Below are positions 18,934 through 26,418 of a stretch of DNA of 64,000 bases, one piece after another. The notes beneath the pieces were generated by a model that had not been told where the DNA came from, did not search any database, and was given only the letters and a program-made list of their open reading frames with translations. The translations under genes were made by a program, and so were the position numbers. Source of the stretch: Protaetiibacter sp. SSC-01 (lineage in GTDB: Bacteria; Actinomycetota; Actinomycetes; Actinomycetales; Microbacteriaceae); the NCBI RefSeq assembly GCF_014483895.1, contig NZ_CP059987.1, positions 2,294,001 through 2,358,000 on the forward strand, in the 5' to 3' direction. Numbering within the stretch: the stretch's first letter is position 1; each line of letters starts with the position of its first letter.

Positions 18934-19565
18934 TGTACGGATTCGGTGGATTCAACGGGTTTCTGCACTTCATCAGCTCGGTCGCCCAGGTGCTCGGCGC
19001 GCTCCTCATCGCCGCCGTCTTCATCGGCGTGACCGTGCTGCTCGTGCGCTTCCTCATCGTCGGCACGCGCGCCGCGCAGCTCTACGTCGACCGCCACGGG
19101 CCCAAGAAGCCCGAGCCCGGGGCCGGTCCCGGCGACTACCGCCCCGAGCCGCCGAAGCCGGCGCCCGCCAGCGCCGCCGCGAGCCCGGATGCGACTCCCG
19201 CGAGCCCGTCCGCGCCCGCGGCCCCGGCAGCCGGCGCCTCCCCCGCCTCGAGCTCGCCCGCATCCGCTCAGACCCCGCCGACCGCGACCGCTGTGCCTGC
19301 TGCGCCGGCGAACGACGAGGGCGCCGACCCCGAGGACGCCGGGGCGAAGGCCGACCCCGACGCGATCGCGACGCCGGCGCCCAAGTCGGCCGCCTCGCAC
19401 GCCTCGGCATCCGCGACGACCCTCGTGCCGGACGCGAAGCCGCCGGTCTCGCGCGTCTCGGCCGCGAAGCGCGTGCCCGCGCCCAAGCCCGCCGCCGAGC
19501 CGAAGCCCGCCGCCGCGCCCAAGCCCGCCACGAAGCGCACCCCCAAGACGCCGCCCGCGGTCTGA
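18933..19565 (+). CDS. Membrane-anchored Ala/Pro/Lys-rich protein (210 aa)
   Basis: It starts at the ATG at 18933, coupled to the preceding gene and preceded by AAGGAACTGGAG. The N-terminus is glycine- and phenylalanine-rich (MYGFGGFNGFLHF) followed by one long hydrophobic helix (about residues 14-44). The remaining 160 residues are low-complexity Ala-Pro-Ser with few hydrophobics and end in a lysine-rich AKPAAxPKPA repeat (about 180-210). This composition suggests a disordered, basic tail that could interact with cell wall polymer or DNA. No function is assigned. The repeat-rich tail makes homology search unreliable. Confidence 0.75.
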   Translation: MYGFGGFNGFLHFISSVAQVLGALLIAAVFIGVTVLLVRFLIVGTRAAQLYVDRHGPKKPEPGAGPGDYRPEPPKPAPASAAASPDATPASPSAPAAPAAGASPASSSPASAQTPPTATAVPAAPANDEGADPEDAGAKADPDAIATPAPKSAASHASASATTLVPDAKPPVSRVSAAKRVPAPKPAAEPKPAAAPKPATKRTPKTPPAV

Positions 19566-19610
19566 CCTGCCTCGTTCGTTCGGAGGACGACGTGGCGGGG
19601 GGTGCCGCGC

Positions 19611-20321
19611 TCAGGCGAGGAAGCCGCGCAGGAGCGCCGCGGAGCCCTCGAGATGCTCGCGCATGGCCTCCTCGGCGCCCGCCGCGTCACCCGCGAGGAT
19701 CGCGAGCACGATCGCCTCGTGCTGACGGTTGGAGTGCTCGATGTTGCGCGCGAGCAACGGGAAGCTGTCGAGCAGCTCGTTGACGCGCGTGCGGTTGTCG
19801 GCGATGAGGCCCACGAGCGACGGCACGCCCGCGATCTCCGCGATGCCGAGGTGCAGCCGCGAGTCGAGGCGGCGGTAGTCCTCGGGCGCGGATGCCTGCA
19901 CCTCGGCGAGGCGCGTCCACAGCGAGGCGCGCTCCGCCGCACCGAGCTCCCGTCCGGCCGCGAGCCGCGCGGCACCGCGCTCGAGCACCGCGCGGATGCC
20001 GACGAGATCGTCGAGCTCGCCCGGTCCGGGCGGGGTCGCATCGGTCGAGGTGGGGAGCGGGTTCGCGACGAAGGTGCCGCCGTAGCGACCGCGCTTCGAG
20101 GTGAGGTAGCCGGCATCCGCGAGCTCCTTGATGGCCTCGCGCACGGTGTCGCGGCTCACCGAGAAGCGCAGTGCGAGCTCGCGCTCGGAGGGCAGCGCCG
20201 CGCCCGGCGCGACGACGCCCAGCCGGATCGTCTGCATGAGGCGCGAGACGGTCTCCTCGAGCGAGTTCCCCGCCCGCACGGGGCGGAAGACGAGGTCGTG
20301 CACGAGCGAGTTCTCATCCAT
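19611..20321 (-). CDS. GntR/FadR-family transcriptional regulator
   Basis: A winged helix-turn-helix (about residues 20-75: RLMQTIRLGVVAPGAALPSERELALRFSVSRDTVREAIKELADAGYLTSKRGRYGGTFVA in outline) is followed by an all-helical FCD ligand-binding domain with HLGIAEIAG and NRQHEAIVLAILAGD motifs carrying metal-type histidines. The ATG at 20321 follows GGGAGGTGG. It is the last gene of the minus-strand catabolic operon, separated from the SDR gene by a 12-bp-stem hairpin. It probably represses the cluster until its amine or glutamylated intermediate is present. The ligand is inferred from context only. Confidence 0.9.
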   Translation of the reverse strand: MDENSLVHDLVFRPVRAGNSLEETVSRLMQTIRLGVVAPGAALPSERELALRFSVSRDTVREAIKELADAGYLTSKRGRYGGTFVANPLPTSTDATPPGPGELDDLVGIRAVLERGAARLAAGRELGAAERASLWTRLAEVQASAPEDYRRLDSRLHLGIAEIAGVPSLVGLIADNRTRVNELLDSFPLLARNIEHSNRQHEAIVLAILAGDAAGAEEAMREHLEGSAALLRGFLA

Positions 20322-20358
20322 CAGCAGCCACCTCCCTTCCGTCGCGATTCTGCCTGCT

Positions 20359-20396
20359 CCGCTCCGCGGCGCGACCACGCTCGTGCCGCGGAGCGG
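20359..20396. terminator. Hairpin between SDR gene and gntR
   Basis: Arms CCGCTCCGCGGC (20359-20370) and GCCGCGGAGCGG (20385-20396) are perfectly complementary over 12 bp with a 14-nt loop. Placed in the 105-bp gap between two same-strand genes, it could partly terminate the operon before gntR or serve as an operator. No U-tract is seen. Confidence 0.55.
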
Positions 20397-20426
20397 CCGC
20401 GCCGCGGATCATCGCGGCGCCAATAA

Positions 20427-21203
20427 TCACAGCGGGGTCACATACGCCGACGAGATGCCGCCGTCGACGAGGAAGGTGGACGCCGTGATGAAGCTCGCGT
20501 CGTCGCTCGCGAGGAACGCGACGGCGGCGGCGAGCTCCTCCGGCTCGGCGAAGCGGCCGATCGGCACATGCACGAGGCGGCGCGCGGCGCGCTCCGGGTC
20601 CTTCGCGAAGAGCTCCTTGAGCAGGGGCGTGTTGACGGGCCCCGGGCACAGGGCGTTGACGCGGATGCCCTGGCGCGCGAACTGCACGCCGAGCTCGCGC
20701 GTCATGGCGAGCACGCCGCCCTTCGACGCCGTGTAGGAGATCTGCGACGTGGCCGACCCCATGACGGCGACGAACGACGCCGTGTTGATGATGGACCCCT
20801 TGCCCGCGGGCACCATGTGGCGGAGGGCCGCGCGCGAGCACAGGTAGACGCTCGTGAGGTTGACGCGCTGCACGCGGTCCCACGCGTCGAGGTCGGTCGT
20901 CTCGATCGAGTCGTCGTCGGCGGGCGAGATGCCCGCGTTGTTGAAGGCGATGTCGACGGAGCCGAGCTCGGATGCCGCGGTGTCGAAGAGCGCGTCGACC
21001 TGCGCCCTCTCGGCGACGTCGACCGGCACGAAGAGGCCGCCCACGGCATCCGCGGCCGCCTGGCCCGTGGTGGGGTCGAGGTCGCCGATGACGACCTTCG
21101 CGCCCTCGGCGGCGAAGCGCTTCGCCGTGGCGAGGCCGATGCCGCTCGCGCCGCCCGTGATGACGGCGACGCGGCCGGCGAGGCGTTGGGTGAGGTCGAT
21201 CAT
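20427..21203 (-). CDS. Short-chain dehydrogenase/reductase (SDR)
   Basis: A classical 258-residue NAD(P)-dependent SDR. Cofactor loop TGGASGIG (about 15-22), acidic GDLDP after beta-2 (suggesting NAD preference), NNAGISPADD, catalytic Ser in GSIINTASF and YxxxK in ISYTASKGG (about 155-160). The ATG at 21203 overlaps the aldehyde dehydrogenase stop by 4 nt. In this cluster an alcohol-oxidising step upstream of the aldehyde dehydrogenase would be its job, for example oxidation of gamma-glutamyl-ethanolamide to the aldehyde. That role is inference from gene order. Confidence 0.92.
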   Translation of the reverse strand: MIDLTQRLAGRVAVITGGASGIGLATAKRFAAEGAKVVIGDLDPTTGQAAADAVGGLFVPVDVAERAQVDALFDTAASELGSVDIAFNNAGISPADDDSIETTDLDAWDRVQRVNLTSVYLCSRAALRHMVPAGKGSIINTASFVAVMGSATSQISYTASKGGVLAMTRELGVQFARQGIRVNALCPGPVNTPLLKELFAKDPERAARRLVHVPIGRFAEPEELAAAVAFLASDDASFITASTFLVDGGISSAYVTPL

Positions 21204-22567
21204 GCGGTGCTCCCTGTGTAGAAGAAGACGTTCTTGGTCTCGGTGAAGGCGAGCGGAGCATCCGGACCGAGCTCGCGGCCGAGCCCGGATGCCTTGAAGC
21301 CGCCGAAGGGCGTCGTGTAGCGCACCGAGGAGTGCGAGTTCACGCTGATGGTGCCCGACTCGACGCCCCGGGCCACGCGGATGCCGCGGGCGAGGTCGTT
21401 CGTCCAGATCGAGCCGGAGAGGCCGTAGATCGAGTCGTTCGCGAGGGCGATCGCGTCGGCCTCGTCGTCGAACGGCAGCACCGTGACGACGGGCCCGAAC
21501 ACCTCGTCGCTCGCGATGCGCGCCGCGCGGTCGGCGAGCACGACGGTCGGCGCGAACCACCAGCCGGGCCCCTCGGGCGCGCTGCCGCGGAACGCGACGT
21601 CGACGGAGTCGTCGAGGAAGGATGCGACGTGGTCGCGGTGGGCGGCCGACACGAGGGGCCCCATCTCCGTCGCCTCGTCACCCGGCGCCCCCACCCGGAA
21701 CGCCTTCACAGCGGGCTCGAGCAGCTCGAGGAAGCGGTCGAGCACGCTGCGCTCGACGAGCAGGCGGCTGCGGGCGCAGCAGTCCTGGCCGGCGTTGTCG
21801 AAGACGGAGCCCGGCGCGGTGGCCGCGGCGCGCTCGAGATCGGCATCCGCGAACACGATGTTGGCGCTCTTGCCGCCGAGCTCGAGCGTCGAGGGCTTGA
21901 GGCGCTCGGCGCAGCCCGCGGCGACGCGCGCGCCCACCTCGGTCGAGCCCGTGAAGACGACCTTGCCGACGTGCGGGTGCGTCACGAACCGCTCTCCCAC
22001 GACCGAGCCGCGGCCCGGCAGCACCTGGAACAGCCCCTCCGGCAGCCCCGACTCGAGCGCGAGCTCGCCGAGGCGGATGGCGGTGAGCGGCGTCCAGTCG
22101 GCGGGCTTGAGCAGCACGGCGTTGCCCGCCGCGAGCGCGGGCGCGAAGCCCCACGATGCGATCGTCATGGGGAAGTTCCACGGCACGATGACCCCGATGA
22201 CGCCGATGGGCTCGTGGAAGGTCACATCGAGCCCGCCCGCGACGGGGATCTGCTGCCCGATGAGGCGCTCGGGCGCCCCCGCGTAGTAGTTCAGGACGTC
22301 GCGCACGTGGCCCGCCTCCCAGCGGGCCGAGGAGATCGGATGCCCCGAGTTGCGCACCTCGAGCAGGGCGAGCTCCTCGACGTGGTCGTCGACGACCGCG
22401 GCGAAGCGCCGCAGGGCCGCCGCCCGGTCGGCGGGGGCGAGCGCCGCCCATCCCCGCTGGGCCGCCCGGGCGCGCTCGACGGCCTCCTCGACCTCCTCGA
22501 GGCTCGTGTGCCGCACCTCGCCGATGACCTGCTCGGTCGCCGGGTCGATGAGCGTCGTGCTGCTCAT
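21200..22567 (-). CDS. NAD-dependent aldehyde dehydrogenase (PuuC/betaine-aldehyde type)
   Basis: The 455-residue enzyme has the ALDH signatures: VPWNFPMTIASWGFAPALAAGN, the glutamate motif TLELGGKSANIVFAD (about 240), and the catalytic cysteine in DNAGQDCCARSRLLVERS (about 275). The C-terminal GGFKASGLGRELG motif is intact. It overlaps both neighbours by 4 nt (SDR downstream, amidohydrolase upstream), so it belongs to a coupled operon. With a glutamate-amine ligase and gamma-glutamyl hydrolase next door, the likely substrate is a gamma-glutamyl-amino aldehyde, as for PuuC in the putrescine pathway. Confidence 0.95.
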   Translation of the reverse strand: MSSTTLIDPATEQVIGEVRHTSLEEVEEAVERARAAQRGWAALAPADRAAALRRFAAVVDDHVEELALLEVRNSGHPISSARWEAGHVRDVLNYYAGAPERLIGQQIPVAGGLDVTFHEPIGVIGVIVPWNFPMTIASWGFAPALAAGNAVLLKPADWTPLTAIRLGELALESGLPEGLFQVLPGRGSVVGERFVTHPHVGKVVFTGSTEVGARVAAGCAERLKPSTLELGGKSANIVFADADLERAAATAPGSVFDNAGQDCCARSRLLVERSVLDRFLELLEPAVKAFRVGAPGDEATEMGPLVSAAHRDHVASFLDDSVDVAFRGSAPEGPGWWFAPTVVLADRAARIASDEVFGPVVTVLPFDDEADAIALANDSIYGLSGSIWTNDLARGIRVARGVESGTISVNSHSSVRYTTPFGGFKASGLGRELGPDAPLAFTETKNVFFYTGSTA

Positions 22568-23310
22568 GCCGCTCCTCTCGTCGCTCGATACTGGCGGGCC
22601 GCCTCGACGAGTCCGGCGAACAGGCGCGCGTCCTCGACGGCGTCCTCCTCCGGGTGCCACTGCACGGCGACGCCGAACGGGTGGTCGGGCAGCTCGACGG
22701 CCTGAACCACGCCGTCGTCGCTGCGCGCCGTGACGACGAGGCCATCGCCGAGCTCGTCGACCGCCTGGTGGTGGTAGCTCTTGACGCCGATCGTCTCCTC
22801 GCGCACGAGCTCGGCGAGCCTCGAGCCCGCATCGATGCCGACCTCGTTGACCGTGAACACGCCCCCGCCCGCGTTGTAGCGGTTCGAGCCCACGACATCC
22901 GGCAGGTGCTGGATGAGGCTGCCGCCGCGCGTCACGTTGAGCACCTGGAGCCCTCGGCAGATGCCGAGGAACGGCACGCCCTGCGCGATCGCGCCCGACA
23001 GCAGCGCGTCCTCCCACGCGTCGCGGTCGCGCCGCGGCTCGTCGGTCGTCGGATGCGGCTCCTGGCCGTAGCGCGCGGGGTCCACATCCTTGCCGCCCGT
23101 GATGATGAGGCCGTCGAGCGTGCCGAGCACGGTGAGCGCGATCTGCGGGTCGACCGGCTGCGGTGGCAGCAGCACGGGGATGCCGCCCGCGCGGTACACG
23201 GCCTCGAAGTAGACCTTGGGCAGGAACGCGGCCTGCACGTCCCACACGCCCTGCTGGGCCCGCTCGAGGTAGGTCGTGAGGCCGACGACGGGTCGCTCAG
23301 AACCGCTCAA
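22564..23310 (-). CDS. Gamma-glutamyl-GABA hydrolase-like class I amidohydrolase (PuuD type)
   Basis: A 248-residue class I glutamine-amidotransferase-like hydrolase. The nucleophile is in FLGICRGLQVLNVTRGG (about residue 115), and the His-Glu pair is in VQWHPEEDAVED (about 220). GGKDVDPARYG and KSYHHQAVD are typical of the PuuD/peptidase C26 group. It releases glutamate from gamma-glutamyl acids. The gene overlaps the ligase gene upstream by 14 nt and the aldehyde dehydrogenase downstream by 4 nt. This tight coupling with a ligase and a dehydrogenase marks a glutamylated-intermediate pathway. Confidence 0.94.
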   Translation of the reverse strand: MSGSERPVVGLTTYLERAQQGVWDVQAAFLPKVYFEAVYRAGGIPVLLPPQPVDPQIALTVLGTLDGLIITGGKDVDPARYGQEPHPTTDEPRRDRDAWEDALLSGAIAQGVPFLGICRGLQVLNVTRGGSLIQHLPDVVGSNRYNAGGGVFTVNEVGIDAGSRLAELVREETIGVKSYHHQAVDELGDGLVVTARSDDGVVQAVELPDHPFGVAVQWHPEEDAVEDARLFAGLVEAARQYRATRGAA

Positions 23311-24664
23311 AGTTGCGCACCCTCTCCCAGTCGGTGACGGCCGATTCGAACGCGGCGAGCTCGACGCGCGCGTTGTTGAGGTAGTGGTCGACGACGTCGT
23401 CGCCGAAGGCCTCGCGCGCCACGGCGGATGCCGAGAACAGCTCGGCGGCCTCGCGCAGCGTCGAGGGCACGCGCGGCGCCCCCGAGGTGTAGGCGTTCCC
23501 CGCGAGGAGCGGTTCGAGCTCGAGCTCGTTCTCGATGCCGTGCAGGCCGCCCGCGATGATCGCGGCGACCGCGAGGTAGGGGTTCACGTCGCCGCCCGGC
23601 ACGCGGTTCTCGACGCGCAGCGAGCGACCGTGCCCGACGACGCGCAGGGCGCACGTGCGGTTGTCGAGACCCCACGCGACGGCGGTCGGCGCGAAGCTGC
23701 CCTCGGCGTAGCGCTTGTACGAGTTGATCGTCGGCGCCGAGAAGAGCGTGAGCTCGCGCATCGTCGCGAGGATGCCCGCGATCCAGTGCTCCATGAGGGG
23801 CGAGAAGCCGTGCTCGCCGTCGCCCGCCATGACGGGCGTGCCGTCGGCGGCGTCGACCACCGAGAGGTGGATATGGCACGAGTTGCCCTCGCGCTCGTTG
23901 AACTTCGCCATGAACGTGAGCGACTTGCCGTGGGCGTCGGCGATCTCCTTCGCGCCGTTCTTGTAGATCGTGTGGTTGTCGCACGTCGCGAGGGCCTCGG
24001 TGTAGCGGAAGGCGATCTCCTGCTGCCCGAGGTTGCACTCGCCCTTGACGCCCTCGCAGTAGAGTCCCGCGCCCTCCATGCCGAGGCGGATGTCGCGCAG
24101 CAGGGGCTCCATCCGTGTGGACGCGAGCAGCGCGTAGTCGATGTTGTAGTCGGATGCGGGGGTCAGGTCGCGATAGCCCTTCGCCCAGGCCTCGCGGTAG
24201 GAGTCGTCGAACACGATGAACTCGAGCTCGGTGCCGACGAGCGCCGTGAGCCCGCGCTCGGCGAGGCGCTCGAGCTGCGCCTGCAGCACGGCGCGGGGGC
24301 TCTGCACGATGGGCGTGCCGTCGAGGTTCTCGAGCGACGCCATGACGAGTGCCGTGCCGGGAAGCCACGGGATGCGGCGCAGCGTGTCGAAGTCGGGCTT
24401 CAGCACCATGTCGCCGTAGCCCGTCTGCCAGCTCGAGAGGCGGTAGCCGTCGACCGTGTTCATCTCGACGTCGACGGCGAGGAGGTAGTTGCACGCCTCC
24501 GCGCCGTGCTCCGCGATCTCCTCGAGGAAGAGGCGGCTGCCCACGCGCTTGCCGACGAGACGGCCCTGCATGTCGGGGAAGGCGACGATGACGGTGTCGA
24601 CCTCGCCCGCCGCGATGAGGGCCTCCAGCTCGCCGAGCTCGAGGTTTCCGGAGCGAACCGCCAT
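23297..24664 (-). CDS. Glutamine-synthetase-like gamma-glutamylamine ligase
   Basis: The 455-residue protein has the GS fold: an N-terminal beta-grasp (VAFPDMQGRLVGKR), then KGECNLGQQEIAFRYTEALATCDNHTIYKNGAKEIA with metal-binding glutamates, NSCHIHLSV, and the arginine-rich ENRVPGGDVNPYLAVAAIIAGGLHGI end. Length and neighbours match PuuA-type and Streptomyces GlnA3/GlnA4 ligases rather than housekeeping GlnA; no adenylylation-type C-terminal NLY motif is evident. It would ligate glutamate to an amine using ATP. A GGGGAGAG ribosome site precedes the ATG. It is the first gene of the minus-strand operon, divergent from the ethanolamine-type permease. Confidence 0.93.
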   Translation of the reverse strand: MAVRSGNLELGELEALIAAGEVDTVIVAFPDMQGRLVGKRVGSRLFLEEIAEHGAEACNYLLAVDVEMNTVDGYRLSSWQTGYGDMVLKPDFDTLRRIPWLPGTALVMASLENLDGTPIVQSPRAVLQAQLERLAERGLTALVGTELEFIVFDDSYREAWAKGYRDLTPASDYNIDYALLASTRMEPLLRDIRLGMEGAGLYCEGVKGECNLGQQEIAFRYTEALATCDNHTIYKNGAKEIADAHGKSLTFMAKFNEREGNSCHIHLSVVDAADGTPVMAGDGEHGFSPLMEHWIAGILATMRELTLFSAPTINSYKRYAEGSFAPTAVAWGLDNRTCALRVVGHGRSLRVENRVPGGDVNPYLAVAAIIAGGLHGIENELELEPLLAGNAYTSGAPRVPSTLREAAELFSASAVAREAFGDDVVDHYLNNARVELAAFESAVTDWERVRNFERF

Positions 24665-24703
24665 GACTCTCCCCTCGTCGGATCGGCCCTCGACCCGACC
24701 ATT

Positions 24704-24716
24704 ACACCCTAGGTGT
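24704..24716. promoter_or_regulatory. Candidate operator over the ligase-operon -10
   Basis: ACACC and GGTGT (24704-24708, 24712-24716) form a dyad with a 3-bp centre. A minus-strand TAGGGT -10-like box (24706-24711) lies inside it, about 42 nt before the ligase ATG, so binding here would block the operon promoter. Confidence 0.45.
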
Positions 24717-24746
24717 CGCCGCCCGTTTCCAGCGAGGCGTCACGAG

Positions 24747-24770
24747 ATGTTTACGCCCAAAGGTAGACAT
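24747..24770. promoter_or_regulatory. Candidate GntR operator in divergent promoter region
   Basis: ATGTTTAC (24747-24754) and GTAGACAT (24763-24770) are complementary except at one position, with an 8-bp spacer, in the 191-bp gap between the ligase and the permease. The TGT...ACA half-sites recall FadR-type GntR operators. Regulator identity is inferred from the cluster. Confidence 0.45.
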
Positions 24771-24855
24771 CAGGTACCAAACAGCGCCATCCTCTTCCCC
24801 AAGCGTGGACGCCGGAGTCCCGACGCGTCCATACCCCCACTGCGGAAGGACCCCC

Positions 24856-26409
24856 ATGGCAGAGCAGAAGAAGGTGGGCGGCGTCACCTACACGAGCGCC
24901 GGATCCGAGTACTTCGAGAAGCGCAAGCTCAAGCGAGCGGCCGGGGTGTGGGGCCTGTGGGGCCTCGCGGTCGCGGCCGTCATCTCGGGCGACTTCTCGG
25001 GCTGGAACTTCGGCATCGACTTCGCAGGCTTCGGCGGCATGCTCATCGCCTTCGTGATCCTCGTGGCGATGTACTACGGGCTCATCTTCTCGATCGGCGA
25101 GATGTCGTCGGCGATGCCGCACACGGGCGGCGCCTACTCGTTCGCGCGAAGTGCCATGGGTCCGTGGGGAGGCCTCATCACGGGTCTCGCCGAGACGATC
25201 GAGTACGTCGCGACGACCGCCGTGATCGTGTTCTTCTCCGCGCAGTACCTCAACGGGGTGACGACGATCCTGTTCAGCTTCGACCTGTCGGAGAGCATGT
25301 GGATCTGGTGGATCATCCTCTACCTCGCCTTCATCGCCCTCAACGCATCCGGCGCCAACATCTCGTTCAAGTTCGCGATCGTCGTGTCGATCATCTCGAT
25401 CGGCATCATCCTCGTGTTCTCGGTGATGGCGGCGTTCTCGGGCGCCTTCAGCTGGGACTCGCTGTGGAACATCGAGGCCGACCCCGACGTCGCGGGCTCG
25501 TCGACGTTCCTGCCCAACGGGCCGCTGCCGATCCTCTTCGCGCTGCCGTTCGCGATGTGGTTCTTCCTCGGCATCGAGGAGCTGCCGCTCGCGGCGGAGG
25601 AGTCGCACAACCCCGTCAAGGACATCCCGCGCGCGGGCCTCTGGGCGCGCGGCACCCTCATCGTCACCGGCCTGCTCGTGCTGTTCCTCAACACGGGCGT
25701 GCTCGGGGCGGAGGACACGGGCGTGTCGGCCGAGCCGCTGCTCGACGGGTTCCGCGCGATCGTCGGCGACACGTGGGCCGCGGTGCTGGGCCTCTTCGCC
25801 CTCATCGGCCTGCTCGCATCCCTGCAGGGAATCATGTTCGCCTACGGCCGCAACATGTACTCGCTGTCGCGAGCCGGCTACTACCCGAAGTTCTTCTCGC
25901 TCACGGGCAAGCGCAGCACGCCATGGGTCGCGCTCGTGATCGGCGCCGTCATCGGCTTCGTCGCGCTCGTCGTGCTCGACGTGCTCTCGCGCGTCAACAC
26001 GGATGCGGGGGCCGTCGCGGGGGCGATCGTGCTCAACATCGCCGTGTGGGGCGCCGTGCTCGCCTACCTGCTGCAGATGATCTCCTTCATCATCCTGCGC
26101 CGCCGGTACCCGAACGCGAAGCGTCCGTACGTGAGCCCGTGGGGGGTGCCCGGCGCGGTCATCGCGGCCGTCATCGCGGCGCTCATCTTCGTCGGCTTCC
26201 TGCTCAATGAGACGTTCCAGCCCGCGATCGTGGCGATCGCGATCGTCTACGTGCTCATCCTCATCGGCTTCGCGGTGTGGGGCCGCAACCGCCTCGTGCT
26301 CTCGCCCGAGGAGGAGTACGCCCTCTCGGGCGGGCTGCACGGCGACCCGCAGAAGGAGGGCTACGACGCCATGGAGGGCGAGGTCTTCGAGGGCGAGCCG
26401 CGCGCGTAG
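24856..26409 (+). CDS. APC-superfamily permease, ethanolamine-permease type
   Basis: A 517-residue protein with about 12 membrane helices. The N-terminal core (YFEKRKLKRAAGVWGLWGLAVAAVISGDFSGWNFG, then SIGEMSSAMPHTGGAYSFARSAMGPWGGLITGLAETIEYV) closely follows the ethanolamine permease subfamily of APC transporters as I recall it. Helix 8-9 region ELPLAAEESHNPVKDIPRA is also typical. A GGAAGGACC site precedes the ATG at 24856. It is divergent from the glutamylating ligase operon. The permease subtype is the main sequence clue that the cluster's substrate is ethanolamine rather than putrescine. Confidence 0.9.
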   Translation: MAEQKKVGGVTYTSAGSEYFEKRKLKRAAGVWGLWGLAVAAVISGDFSGWNFGIDFAGFGGMLIAFVILVAMYYGLIFSIGEMSSAMPHTGGAYSFARSAMGPWGGLITGLAETIEYVATTAVIVFFSAQYLNGVTTILFSFDLSESMWIWWIILYLAFIALNASGANISFKFAIVVSIISIGIILVFSVMAAFSGAFSWDSLWNIEADPDVAGSSTFLPNGPLPILFALPFAMWFFLGIEELPLAAEESHNPVKDIPRAGLWARGTLIVTGLLVLFLNTGVLGAEDTGVSAEPLLDGFRAIVGDTWAAVLGLFALIGLLASLQGIMFAYGRNMYSLSRAGYYPKFFSLTGKRSTPWVALVIGAVIGFVALVVLDVLSRVNTDAGAVAGAIVLNIAVWGAVLAYLLQMISFIILRRRYPNAKRPYVSPWGVPGAVIAAVIAALIFVGFLLNETFQPAIVAIAIVYVLILIGFAVWGRNRLVLSPEEEYALSGGLHGDPQKEGYDAMEGEVFEGEPRA

Positions 26410-26418
26410 TGGGAGGCG

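Noticed and set aside
19611-26409. Classical putrescine (Puu) pathway
   Set aside because: No PuuB-like amine oxidase in the operon, an SDR is present instead, and the permease resembles the ethanolamine subtype. It remains the main alternative.
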